Positions 37,265 through 45,843 of a stretch of 49,428 bases of DNA are shown here, piece after piece. Numbering within the stretch: the first letter of the stretch is position 1; each line of letters starts with the position of its first letter. The DNA is from a bacterium (lineage in GTDB: Bacteria; Pseudomonadota; Alphaproteobacteria; Ferrovibrionales; Ferrovibrionaceae), in contig JALHMN010000012.1 of NCBI GenBank assembly GCA_022844005.1, positions 1-49,428 on the forward strand, given 5' to 3'. The position numbers and the translations under genes are program-made. Below the pieces are notes generated by a model. It was not told the DNA's origin. It worked only from the letters and a program-made list of their open reading frames with translations, and searched no databases.

Positions 37265-39609
37265 CGACCTTTCCTCCCCTGCATGGCCTCCCAGACACGC
37301 TCTGGAGTAGCCGGCATATCGATATGGCGAACGCCGTAGGGCCGCAGCGCATCGACCAGCGCGTTCATGACCGACGGTAGCGCGCCGGCGCAGCCGGCCT
37401 CACCGCAGCCCTTCACGCCGAGCGGATTGGTTGTCGCCGGGACCGGATGGAAGCTCGAGGTGAAGCCCGGCGGAACGTCCGAGGCGCGAGGCAGCGCATA
37501 GTCGACGAAGGAGCCCGTCAGCGGCTGGCCCGTCTCCGCGTCGTAGACCACGCGCTCGAGCAGAGCCTGGCCGATGCCCTGGGCGATCCCGCCATGCGCC
37601 TGCCCCTCGACCAGCAGCGGGTTGATGACGACGCCGAAGTCGTTGACCATCGTGTACTTCACCACTTCGACGACGCCGGTATCGGGATCGACCTCAACTT
37701 CGGCGACATGGCAGCCGTTTGGATAGGCCGATGGCGATGCCTCATGGATGTGCTTCACGTCCAGGGAAGCTCGGCTTCCATCCGGCATTCTCAGGCCGCC
37801 GCGCACCTTCTCGGCCAGTTCCATGATGCCGATACCCCGGTCCGTCCCGGCGATGGAAAACCGCCCCCCGGAAAACTCGATATCCGAGGCGGATGCCTCG
37901 AGCACATTGCCCGCGATTGTCTTGCCCTGCTCCACGACCTTGGCGGCGGCTTCCACGATAGCCGCCCCGCTCGCCATCATCGACTTCGAGCCACCGGTGC
38001 CGCCACCGGCGATCAACTCGTCGCTGTCGCCCTGCACCAGGCGAACTTTCTCGAAGGGAATGCCCAGCGTCTGGTGCAGCACCTGCGCGAAGGGCGACCA
38101 ATGGCCCTGGCCATAGTCGAGCGTGCCGGTGACGATGCTGACGCTGCCGTCCGCCTCGAAGTGGATGCCTCCCATCTCGCGCATGGGAGGGGCTGTCACT
38201 TCCAGATAGTGCCCGATGCCGCGGCCGCGCAGCCTGCCCCGGGCAGAGCTCTGCGCCGCCCTCGCCGGAAAACCCTCCCAGTCGGCAGCCCGCAGCGCCT
38301 GATCCAGGATCGCGGTGAACTCGCCGCTGTCGTATTTCGTCCCCGCCGGAGTCGCGTAGGGGATGGCGCCGGTCGGAATGTGGTTTCGCCGGCGCAGATC
38401 GATCGGGTCCATCTTCATCTCCGCGGCGGCGGTTTCCAGCAGCCGCTCGATGAAATAGTTCGCTTCCGGCCGTCCTGCCCCTCGATAGGGCCCCAAGGGA
38501 GACGTGTTGGTGTAGGCAACCTTGATCGACGCTTCGATCAGGGGAGTCTTGTAAACACCGATGATGTTGGTCATCAGGCCGCGCGTGCCGCTGAGGGGCG
38601 CCACCGAGGTGAGATAGGCGCCCGGCGTAGCGAAGCCTGTCAGGCGCATCGCCAGGATATTGCCGTCCTTGTCGAAGGCGGCTTCCACCGTATTCCGCGT
38701 GCCTCGGCCGTGATGATCGGAAAGGAAGCTTTCCGATCGCTCGTCGGTCCATTTCACCGGCCGGCCCAAGCTCCTGGCGGCATGGAAAAGGCCGACGTAT
38801 TCCGGATAGGGAAAGCCCTTCATCCCGAAGGAACCGCCGACGTTGGCTGTCAGTATGCGGACCTTCTCCGAAGGCACTTTGAGCACGTTCTTCGCGATCT
38901 GTTCGCGCATGCCGAAGACGCCCTGGGTGCCAAGCTGGAGCGTCCACTTCTCCGTGCCGGGCTCGTAGCTGGCGATGGCCGAGCGCGGCTCGAGGGCGCA
39001 GACGACGACGCGGTTGTTGTCCAGCGACAGCCGCGTCACATGCGCCGCGGCGGCGAAGGCGGCCGCCACCTTTTCAGAATCGCCGAAATGGTAGTCCAGG
39101 ACCAGATTCCCCGGCGCTTCGTCATAGATCTGCGCCGCGCCGGGCTCGAGCGCAGCCTCCGCTTCCACCAGTGCCGGTAAAGGATCGATATCGACGACCA
39201 CCGCCTCGGCGCCGTCCTTCGCCTGGCCGGCCGTCTCGGCCACCACCACGGCGACCGGATCACCCACATAGCGCACCTTGTCGGCTGGCAGACCCGGCCG
39301 GCCAAGGCGATTCATCGGGGTACCGTCGCGATGGTTCAACGGAATGGCCGAGATCATCCGGCCATAGGCATCGAGGTCCCGGGCCGTGTAGACGGCCAGG
39401 ACTCCCGGCAGGGCGAGGGCGGCGCCGGCTTCGATTCCGCGAATGACGCCATGCGCATGGCGGCTGCGCACCATCACGGCGTATGCCTGCCCGGGCAAGT
39501 TGATGTCGTCGGTGTAGCGCCCCTTGCCCTGAACCAGGACCGGGTCTTCCTGCCGCCGGACGGGCTGGCCGATACCGAATTTCAAATCACTCGGAACTTC
39601 CGGGTTCAT
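37261..39609 (-). CDS. Xanthine dehydrogenase family molybdopterin-binding subunit
   Basis: A 782-residue large subunit of a molybdenum hydroxylase: the N-terminal GIGQPVRRQEDPVLVQGKGRYTDD domain, then PYRGAGRPEANYFIERL (molybdopterin cytosine dinucleotide-binding signature), and the C-terminal GVKGCGEAGCAGALPS with the predicted catalytic Glu737. Such subunits hydroxylate aldehydes, purines or aromatic heterocycles. The CO-dehydrogenase active-site loop (AYxCSFR) is absent, so it is not a true CoxL. The FeS and FAD subunits normally encoded beside it are missing, making it an orphan in this window. AGGGAAG supports the ATG at 39609. Substrate unknown. Confidence 0.9.
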   Translation of the reverse strand: MNPEVPSDLKFGIGQPVRRQEDPVLVQGKGRYTDDINLPGQAYAVMVRSRHAHGVIRGIEAGAALALPGVLAVYTARDLDAYGRMISAIPLNHRDGTPMNRLGRPGLPADKVRYVGDPVAVVVAETAGQAKDGAEAVVVDIDPLPALVEAEAALEPGAAQIYDEAPGNLVLDYHFGDSEKVAAAFAAAAHVTRLSLDNNRVVVCALEPRSAIASYEPGTEKWTLQLGTQGVFGMREQIAKNVLKVPSEKVRILTANVGGSFGMKGFPYPEYVGLFHAARSLGRPVKWTDERSESFLSDHHGRGTRNTVEAAFDKDGNILAMRLTGFATPGAYLTSVAPLSGTRGLMTNIIGVYKTPLIEASIKVAYTNTSPLGPYRGAGRPEANYFIERLLETAAAEMKMDPIDLRRRNHIPTGAIPYATPAGTKYDSGEFTAILDQALRAADWEGFPARAAQSSARGRLRGRGIGHYLEVTAPPMREMGGIHFEADGSVSIVTGTLDYGQGHWSPFAQVLHQTLGIPFEKVRLVQGDSDELIAGGGTGGSKSMMASGAAIVEAAAKVVEQGKTIAGNVLEASASDIEFSGGRFSIAGTDRGIGIMELAEKVRGGLRMPDGSRASLDVKHIHEASPSAYPNGCHVAEVEVDPDTGVVEVVKYTMVNDFGVVINPLLVEGQAHGGIAQGIGQALLERVVYDAETGQPLTGSFVDYALPRASDVPPGFTSSFHPVPATTNPLGVKGCGEAGCAGALPSVMNALVDALRPYGVRHIDMPATPERVWEAMQGRKGR

Positions 39610-39734
39610 CGGACATCTTCCCTACTGAATCGCCCGCATCCTATCAGACCCCGGCCGGCGTCCATGCTTGTCGTGCGCGCACCCGGTCGATAGGGTCCCG
39701 CATCCTTTCCAGCAAGTGTCATGAGGATGGAACA

Positions 39735-40613
39735 ATGACGGCTAAGGTCAGGCCGCGGCGCAGCGTGCTCTATATGCCGGGCGCCAACGCGCGCGCGATG
39801 GAGAAGGCAAAGACCCTTCCTGCCGATGGCGTGATCCTCGATCTGGAAGACGCGGTTGCGCCGGATGCGAAGGCGATGGCTCGTGCGCAGGTGATCGCGG
39901 CGGTCAAGGGCGGCGGCTATGGCCACCGGGAGATCATCGTTCGAGCCAACGGCCTCGACACGCCCTGGGGTGCGGATGACATTGCCGCGGCGGCATCCGT
40001 CGCGCCGGACGCGATCCTGATCCCGAAAGTCGAAAGCGCCACTCAGGTGCACCGGGCGCTCGAACTCATGGACAAGGCGGGTGCCCCCGCCTCGACGACC
40101 TTGTGGTGCATGATGGAAACGCCGCGCGGCATCCTGCGCGCCGAGGAAGTGGCCGCGGCGTCTCAAAGGGTGGGCTGCCTCGTCATGGGCACTTCCGACC
40201 TGACGAAGGATCTGCGCGCACGGCACACGGCAGACCGCCAGCCGATGCTGCCGGCGCTGCAGCACTGCCTTCTGGTAGCGCGTGCCTATGGTGTCGCGAT
40301 CCTGGACGGGGTGCATCTCGATCTCGACGACGAGGCTGGCTTCGTCAGGCATTGCGAGCAAGGGCTGGAACTGGGCTTCGACGGCAAGACGCTGATTCAC
40401 CCCAAACAGCTTGAACCCTGCAATACCGTCTTCGCGCCGAGCGAGGCCGAAGTGGCACAGGCACGCAAGATCGTCGTCGCCTTCAGGGCGGCGGAAGCCG
40501 AGGGTAAGGGCGTAGTCCTGGTCGACGGAAAGCTGATCGAGAATCTGCACGTGGTGATGGCGCAGCATACGGTCGCCTTGGCCGAAGCAATCGCGTCTGC
40601 GCAGAAGCAGTGA
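39735..40613 (+). CDS. CitE-family CoA-ester enzyme, Mcl2-like (malyl-CoA thioesterase or lyase)
   Basis: The 292-residue TIM-barrel protein has RSVLYMPGANARAMEKAKTLPADGVILDLEDAVAPD, the METPRGILRAEE segment with its metal-binding Glu, MGTSDLTKDL and GFDGKTLIHPKQL, characteristic of the HpcH/CitE family. It most resembles the short Mcl2 form, the (3S)-malyl-CoA thioesterase of Rhodobacter, and less the longer L-malyl-CoA/beta-methylmalyl-CoA lyase. AGGAT and a strong SD context precede the ATG at 39735. The mesaconyl-CoA hydratase gene follows at once, so both act on C4/C5 dicarboxylic CoA esters of the ethylmalonyl-CoA or related pathway. Lyase versus thioesterase is undecided. Confidence 0.83.
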   Translation: MTAKVRPRRSVLYMPGANARAMEKAKTLPADGVILDLEDAVAPDAKAMARAQVIAAVKGGGYGHREIIVRANGLDTPWGADDIAAAASVAPDAILIPKVESATQVHRALELMDKAGAPASTTLWCMMETPRGILRAEEVAAASQRVGCLVMGTSDLTKDLRARHTADRQPMLPALQHCLLVARAYGVAILDGVHLDLDDEAGFVRHCEQGLELGFDGKTLIHPKQLEPCNTVFAPSEAEVAQARKIVVAFRAAEAEGKGVVLVDGKLIENLHVVMAQHTVALAEAIASAQKQ

Positions 40614-40615
40614 GC

Positions 40616-41674
40616 ATGAGCGGCATGAGCAAGGCGGCCAGCGGCAACTACTTCGAGGATTTCCGCATCGGGCAAGAGATCCGGCACGCCACGCCACGCA
40701 CCATCGCGGAGGGCGATGTGGCGCTCTACACGGGCCTCTACGGAGGCCGCTTTGCCCTCCAGTCTGCTGACAGCTTCGCGCAGGCCGTCGGCCTCGACCA
40801 GGCACCAGTCGACGAACTGCTGGTTTTCCACATTGTCTTCGGCAAATCGGTGCCGGATGTCTCGCTGAACGCCGTCGCCAATCTCGGCTATGCCGAAGGC
40901 CGATTCCTCGGCCTCGTATTTCCCGGAGACAGCCTTAGTGCCACCTCGACGGTCATCGGCCTGAAGGAAAACTCCAACAGGCAGACCGGCATCGTCTATG
41001 TGCGCACCCGTGGCGTGAACCAGTTGGACGAACCGGTGCTCGAGTACGTACGTTGGGTGATGGTCCGCAAGCGCGATGCTGCGGCCCCCGTGCCCGGCGA
41101 CGAGGTACCCGTCCTGGCGGCCCGCGTGGCGCCCGAGCAGTTGCGGGTGCCGGAAGAACTTGACCTCGCCGCGCAGGATGACGTGTTGGCAGGCTCCCCC
41201 TGGCGATTCGAGGACTATGCCGTCGGCGAACGGATCGACCATGTCGACGGCATGACGGTCGAGGAAGCCGAGCACATGCTCGCCACCCGCCTCTATCAGA
41301 ACACCGCCAAGGTACACTTCAACCAGTTCGTCGAAGGAAAAGGCCGCTTCGGGCGCCGTCTGGTGTATGGCGGGCATGTCATCAGCCTCGCCCGCGGCCT
41401 CTCCTTCAACGGGCTTGCCTCCGCCCACAAGATGATGGCCATCAACGGCGGCCGTCACGTCAATCCGGTGTTTGCCGGCACCACCATCCACGCGTGGTCG
41501 GAGGTGCTGGAGACGGCCATCCTCTCCGACAGGCACGGTGCTCTCCGGCTCCGTACCATCGCCACGAAGGATGAGCCCTGCGCCCACTTCCCCGGACCCG
41601 ATGCGGGCGGAAAGTATCCGGAGGAGGTTGTGCTCGACTTCGACTACTGGGTGCTGATGCCCCGTCGGGTTTGA
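40616..41674 (+). CDS. mch: Mesaconyl-CoA hydratase (MaoC-type tandem hotdog)
   Basis: A 352-residue protein with two MaoC hotdog repeats: NYFEDFRIGQEIRHATPRTIAEGDVALYTGLYGGRFA at the start and a second repeat from about residue 195 (FEDYAVGERIDHVDGMTVEEAEHM ... FNQFVEGKGRFGRRLVYGGHVISLARGLSFNG). Length and both repeats agree with the ethylmalonyl-CoA pathway enzyme that hydrates mesaconyl-C1-CoA to beta-methylmalyl-CoA. Starting points overlap the CitE gene; I take the ATG at 40616, though a GTG at 40610 or an ATG at 40625 is possible. It sits between the Mcl2-like gene and a CoA transferase, supporting the assignment. Confidence 0.86.
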   Translation: MSGMSKAASGNYFEDFRIGQEIRHATPRTIAEGDVALYTGLYGGRFALQSADSFAQAVGLDQAPVDELLVFHIVFGKSVPDVSLNAVANLGYAEGRFLGLVFPGDSLSATSTVIGLKENSNRQTGIVYVRTRGVNQLDEPVLEYVRWVMVRKRDAAAPVPGDEVPVLAARVAPEQLRVPEELDLAAQDDVLAGSPWRFEDYAVGERIDHVDGMTVEEAEHMLATRLYQNTAKVHFNQFVEGKGRFGRRLVYGGHVISLARGLSFNGLASAHKMMAINGGRHVNPVFAGTTIHAWSEVLETAILSDRHGALRLRTIATKDEPCAHFPGPDAGGKYPEEVVLDFDYWVLMPRRV

Positions 41675-41782
41675 GCATCCTGCGTTGCCTTGCCCCACGG
41701 GCCAGCCCAATGCCGCAGCCCTTGGCATCACGCGGCAAATAGGTCAGCCTGTCTGCGGTAATAGCAAGGAAACGCCCGATCC

Positions 41783-42991
41783 ATGACCGGCCTGCTCGAC
41801 GGCATACGAGTGCTCGACTTCACGCAGATGGTCGCCGGTCCCGTCTGCACCCGCATGATGGCGGAACTCGGCGCCGAGGTGATCAAGGTGGAGCTGGCGC
41901 CGAACGGCGACCATTCCCGCACGCTGCCTGCCTTCCGGAATGGACGCAGCGCCTATTTCTGCCAGCACAACCGGGGCAAACAGAGCCTGGGCCTGGATAT
42001 CAGGAAGCCCGAGGCGGCGGGGTTGATCCGGGCGCTGATCGAGAGCAGCGATGTGATGGTCGAGAACTTCTCTCCCGGCGCCATTGCTCGCATGGGATTC
42101 GGCTGGGACGTCGTGAAGGCGATCAATCCGAGGCTGATCATGTGTTCGATCTCGGCCTTCGGCCAGGCCGGGCCACTGCGCGACCTGCCGGGCTTCGACT
42201 ACGTGGCCCAGGCCGTCTCCGGGGTTACCAGCATGGTTGGTGACCCGGAGAAGCCGCCGGCCCTGATCGGCCTCGCACCCGGCGACGTCGGCACCGGCAT
42301 AACCGCGCTCTCCGCGATCAACGCGGCACTTTTCCGGCGCGAACGCGACGGCAAGGGCCGCTTCATCGACATCTCCCTCCTCGACTTCTATTTCCACTGC
42401 CACGAAATCAACGTGCAGATGGCGAGCCTCGGTGCCTGGTCACCGACGCGCACCGGCAGCCAGCACGGTGCCGTGGCACCTCTCGGCATCTTCGCTACCA
42501 GGACCGGACCGATCTTCCTCGTTGTGCTGGCGCCGATGTGGCTGCGCCTGCTGGAAGCGATGCGGCGTCCTGATCTCGCCACCGACCCGCGGTTTGTAAC
42601 CTCGGCCGACAGAGTGACGCATAGGGAAATACTGGCCGGCATCGTGCAGGCCTGGCTCGATACGTTCGAGAGCCGCGAAGCCGCACTGGCCGCGCTGGAA
42701 GCGGCCCGGGTGCCGGTGGCCCCCGTGCTCTCCGTGGAAGAGGCCATGGCGCATCCCCATCTCATCGAGCGGCGCACGGTGCTGGACGTGGAAGACCCCG
42801 TGATCGGTCGCTTCCAGGTTCCGGCAAGTCCGTTGCGCTTCCCGGAGGATGTTCAGGAGGAAATCGGCCGCGCGCCCTTCCTGGGCGAGCACAATGCCTC
42901 GATCCTAGCCCGTCATGCCGGTATTGGTGAACGCCGCCTAGCCGAGTTGGAGAATCTCGGCGTCATCCTGGCCGAGAAGCGACCCGGCTAG
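41783..42991 (+). CDS. CaiB/BaiF-family (class III) CoA-transferase
   Basis: A 402-residue family III CoA-transferase: LLDGIRVLDFTQMVAGPVCTRMMAELGAEVIKVE at the start, the NRGKQSLGLDIRKPE stretch, the SSDVMVENFSPG segment with the predicted Asp catalytic region near residue 170, and PLGIFATRTGPIFLV later. It moves CoA between carboxylic acids. The position after the Mcl2-like and Mch genes fits transfer of CoA to mesaconate or a related C5 acid, as in the C1-C4 mesaconyl-CoA transferase of the 3-hydroxypropionate cycle, but itaconate or other acids cannot be excluded. A strong hairpin follows its stop by 4 nt. Confidence 0.85.
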   Translation: MTGLLDGIRVLDFTQMVAGPVCTRMMAELGAEVIKVELAPNGDHSRTLPAFRNGRSAYFCQHNRGKQSLGLDIRKPEAAGLIRALIESSDVMVENFSPGAIARMGFGWDVVKAINPRLIMCSISAFGQAGPLRDLPGFDYVAQAVSGVTSMVGDPEKPPALIGLAPGDVGTGITALSAINAALFRRERDGKGRFIDISLLDFYFHCHEINVQMASLGAWSPTRTGSQHGAVAPLGIFATRTGPIFLVVLAPMWLRLLEAMRRPDLATDPRFVTSADRVTHREILAGIVQAWLDTFESREAALAALEAARVPVAPVLSVEEAMAHPHLIERRTVLDVEDPVIGRFQVPASPLRFPEDVQEEIGRAPFLGEHNASILARHAGIGERRLAELENLGVILAEKRPG

Positions 42992-42995
42992 ATTC

Positions 42996-43027
42996 CCCGG
43001 CCGATGCCGCGCCGCGCTTCGGCCGGG
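42996..43027 (+). terminator. Strong intrinsic-type terminator closing the mcl2-mch-CoA transferase operon
   Basis: CCCGGCCGA (42996-43004) pairs perfectly over nine bases with TCGGCCGGG (43019-43027), leaving a 14-nt loop that can fold further, followed by TTG. It starts 4 nt after the CoA-transferase stop. Confidence 0.55.
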
Positions 43028-43123
43028 TTGTGGCCGTGCGCCCCAAGGTCGCCCGACGCTGATGACGGCGGGCCCGCTTGCTTCTAGGCTCGCGCCAGGG
43101 AAGCAGAGGAGAGCGTTGAGACG

Positions 43124-44203
43124 ATGGGCGATGTTGCGTTCGGCTTTCAGGCCGCCCCCGCCAGCGACGTGCGCAAGTCCGACCAGGCGCTGTATCGGGA
43201 GGTCATGCAGGATTGCGCACTCGGAAAGAAGCTGGGCTTCGACGCCGCATGGCTGCTCGAGCACCATTTCAGCGACTACTACCCCACGCCCAGCCCGCTC
43301 CTGTTCATGGCGCATATCGCCGCCGCGTTCCCGGACCTCTCTCTCGGCACCTCGGTGCTGGTTCTGCCCTGGTATCACCCGCTTCGCCTGGCCGAAGAGA
43401 TCGCCATGCTGAACTCGATGACCCGCGGCACGCTGCACCTGGGTATCGGACGCGGCACCGCCAAGATGGAATACGATGCTTACAACGTCGACATGAACGA
43501 GGCCCGCGCCCGCTTCGCCGAATGCTACGGCATCGTCGAGAAAGGACTGACGGGGCAAGCCTTCACACATGACGGCCGCTTCTGGAAGATCGATCAGCCG
43601 ATCCGCATCCGCCCCGAACCCGTCGACAAGCCAGTTCGCTTCTATGGCGCAATCGGTAGCCCGGCCAGCGCGGAAGTGATGGGGGACCTGGGCGTGCCGC
43701 CGATCTGCCTGGCGACCTTCCCCGATGGCCTGCTCGCCAAGATTCTCGAACGCTGGCGGGCCAGGGCGGGCGCGCGGGCAGAAGGCGCGATCCTGCCCAT
43801 CTCGGTCAAGCTCTTCATCGCCGATACCGACGAGGAGGCACGGGCTCTCGGACGGAAGCACTATCCGCCCTATTTCGAACTGCAATGCACGCACTACGAG
43901 GCGGATGCCAATCCCTGGGCCGGGATCCCCGAATATGCCGACTTCACCCGCATGTTCGCCAACCTGAAGAAGATGACTGATCCCGCCGAACTTGGCCCCT
44001 TCATGGATTCGAACCTTGTCGGCAGTGTCGAAACCATCTGCCGGCGCATCGATGCGCTGGTGGCGCTCGGCTTCAACTACTTCATGGTCTCCTGCGCCAC
44101 GCCGGGGACGCCACTGGAACTGCGCCAGCAGATGATGACCCGCTTCGCTCGCGAAGTCTGTCCGCGCTACTCCACCGCCATGCGGAAGGCCGCCGCGGCC
44201 TGA
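43124..44203 (+). CDS. LLM-class flavin-dependent oxidoreductase
   Basis: A 359-residue luciferase-like TIM-barrel protein: LGFDAAWLLEHHFSDYYPTPSPLLFMAHIAA, the SVLVLPWYHPLRLAEEIAMLNSMTRGTLHLGIGRGT flavin-binding stretch and a C-terminal NLVGSVETICRRIDAL segment. Such enzymes use FMN or F420 and oxygen to oxidise varied substrates. AGGAGA precedes the ATG at 43124, about 11 nt away. The gene has its own leader after the upstream terminator and converges directly, without a gap, with the cyclase gene (stop 44203, next stop begins 44204). Substrate unknown; it may act with the nearby P450 or CoA genes, but this is inference. Confidence 0.88.
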   Translation: MGDVAFGFQAAPASDVRKSDQALYREVMQDCALGKKLGFDAAWLLEHHFSDYYPTPSPLLFMAHIAAAFPDLSLGTSVLVLPWYHPLRLAEEIAMLNSMTRGTLHLGIGRGTAKMEYDAYNVDMNEARARFAECYGIVEKGLTGQAFTHDGRFWKIDQPIRIRPEPVDKPVRFYGAIGSPASAEVMGDLGVPPICLATFPDGLLAKILERWRARAGARAEGAILPISVKLFIADTDEEARALGRKHYPPYFELQCTHYEADANPWAGIPEYADFTRMFANLKKMTDPAELGPFMDSNLVGSVETICRRIDALVALGFNYFMVSCATPGTPLELRQQMMTRFAREVCPRYSTAMRKAAAA

Positions 44204-45709
44204 TCAGATCGGCTCCACCTCGTCGAGCGTGTGGATCACCAGTGTCTCGCTGCGACCGCGGATCGGCACCTCGCCGATCGGCCGGCAGCGGTATCCGTCT
44301 CCGGCCAATCGGCGCGTTGCCTCGGTGATCAATACCCTGGTGCCGTGCAGCTTGTTCATCTCCTGCAGACGTGACGCCGTGTTCACCGCATCGCCCAGGA
44401 GCGTGTAGCTGAGGCGGGCGCCCGCGCCGATCGTGCCGCCGATCACCGTTCCGCTGTTGATGCCGATCCGAGTGGCGAGAGCGACGTCACCGGCGAAGCG
44501 GCGGCCGGCCAGCGCCTGCTGGATCTCGACCGCGGCCGCCACCGCGCAGGCTGCGTGATCCGCATTTTCCAGGGGCATGTTGAAGCTGGCGAAGAGACCA
44601 TCACCGATGAATCCGTTGACCACGCCGCCGTGCCGCTCGATCGGAGCAACCACCACCTCCAGGTATTCGTTGAGCACCGCGATCAGCACATCCGGCGGCA
44701 GCCGCTCGGACAGGGTCGTGAACCCTTCGATATCGGTGAACATCACGCTCGCCTCGCGCGTCTCGCCGATCAATCGTCCGTCGACCGACTGGGCCAGCAG
44801 GGCCGACGCGACACTCTCGCTCACGTACTTGCCGAAGGTCTCGCGGATATGCTGGCGCTCACGCAGCCCTTCGACCATGGCATTGAAGCGCGAGGTGAGT
44901 TCACCGATCTCTTCGTTCGATGTCACCGGCAGACGCACCGACAGATCGCCCCCGGCCACCAGCCTCATTCCGGCTTCCAGACGGGCGATCGGCCGGGTCA
45001 GTGATCGCGACACCCAGAACAGCGTCACCGGCAGCACCAGGGCGGATGCCGTGAGGTCGATCGCCACTTCCTGCGCCAACCGCTCGCCCTCGTAGGAGAA
45101 GATCTCGCCGGCGACCAGCAGCAGCGGCGCTACCGCGGTGAAGACCAGCGCAACTGCGATCTTCAGACCGAAGCGCCCGAAGAACAGTCCGAGGTTCACC
45201 CCGTGGCGGAGGAACAGGAGATGGCAAAGCCGCTCCAGATAGCCGCTGATCAGGAAGTAGACGAAAACGAAGATGAACAGGGTCTGAACCAGGACGGTCA
45301 GGATCGCATCGGTCCAGGTCGGCCGCGGGGCTCCGGAAAGCGAGAAATCGAAGGAGAGAGGCACGATGATGCGGAACACGAGGATCGGCAAATAGAGCCA
45401 TACCGCGACGGTGGCCGAGCGGATCGGCAACTGCGTCAAGGTTCGTTCGATCCCGGCGAAATCGGTACCGGTCGCGAGGAAGCGGCGCACCGGCGCGAAG
45501 AGGTGACGCGCGAATCCCTGCATCAGGAATCCCAGCACGAATGCCGCGAGCGCCAGATTGAAGAAAAACAGACTGGGCAGGCCGAATATGCCTGTGTAGA
45601 TCGCGCTCACTAGGACATCGATCCCGAGCGGCATCGCCATTGCCGCGTAGTAGCGCCTCTCGATCCTCTTCGGATCGCTGCTCGGTTGCGCCTCGCTACT
45701 GTCGCTCAT
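44204..45709 (-). CDS. HAMP-linked class III nucleotide cyclase lacking the adenine-specifying lysine
   Basis: A 501-residue membrane cyclase: roughly six hydrophobic segments between 25 and 232, a HAMP linker (SLTRPIARLEAGMRLVAGGDLSVRL, about 236-285) and a catalytic domain at about 318-500. Metal aspartates Asp326 (FTDIEGFT) and Asp370 (FIGDG) and transition-state Asn443/Arg447 are present, but the adenine-specifying lysine is Gly366 (codon GGA; the paired position is Thr436). The nucleotide base preference is therefore unclear. ATG 45709 is chosen; a GTG at 45814 would add 35 residues. It resembles the Rv3645 layout. It is divergent from a serine hydrolase. Confidence 0.9.
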   Translation of the reverse strand: MSDSSEAQPSSDPKRIERRYYAAMAMPLGIDVLVSAIYTGIFGLPSLFFFNLALAAFVLGFLMQGFARHLFAPVRRFLATGTDFAGIERTLTQLPIRSATVAVWLYLPILVFRIIVPLSFDFSLSGAPRPTWTDAILTVLVQTLFIFVFVYFLISGYLERLCHLLFLRHGVNLGLFFGRFGLKIAVALVFTAVAPLLLVAGEIFSYEGERLAQEVAIDLTASALVLPVTLFWVSRSLTRPIARLEAGMRLVAGGDLSVRLPVTSNEEIGELTSRFNAMVEGLRERQHIRETFGKYVSESVASALLAQSVDGRLIGETREASVMFTDIEGFTTLSERLPPDVLIAVLNEYLEVVVAPIERHGGVVNGFIGDGLFASFNMPLENADHAACAVAAAVEIQQALAGRRFAGDVALATRIGINSGTVIGGTIGAGARLSYTLLGDAVNTASRLQEMNKLHGTRVLITEATRRLAGDGYRCRPIGEVPIRGRSETLVIHTLDEVEPI

Positions 45710-45843
45710 TCGGGATAAGTGATCCTCCAGTCCTGGCCAGTCGTGCGGCGGCAGCCTACCCGACGCATCGGTCCAGGGTCGCACAAACGTGTCGGTCGAC
45801 CGCTGGGGCATCACATGCGCAATCGGGCATAATCCCTGCTCGC

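Noticed and set aside
37261-39609. Carbon monoxide dehydrogenase large subunit
   Set aside because: The characteristic active-site loop with cysteine is not present, and there are no CoxS/CoxM genes.
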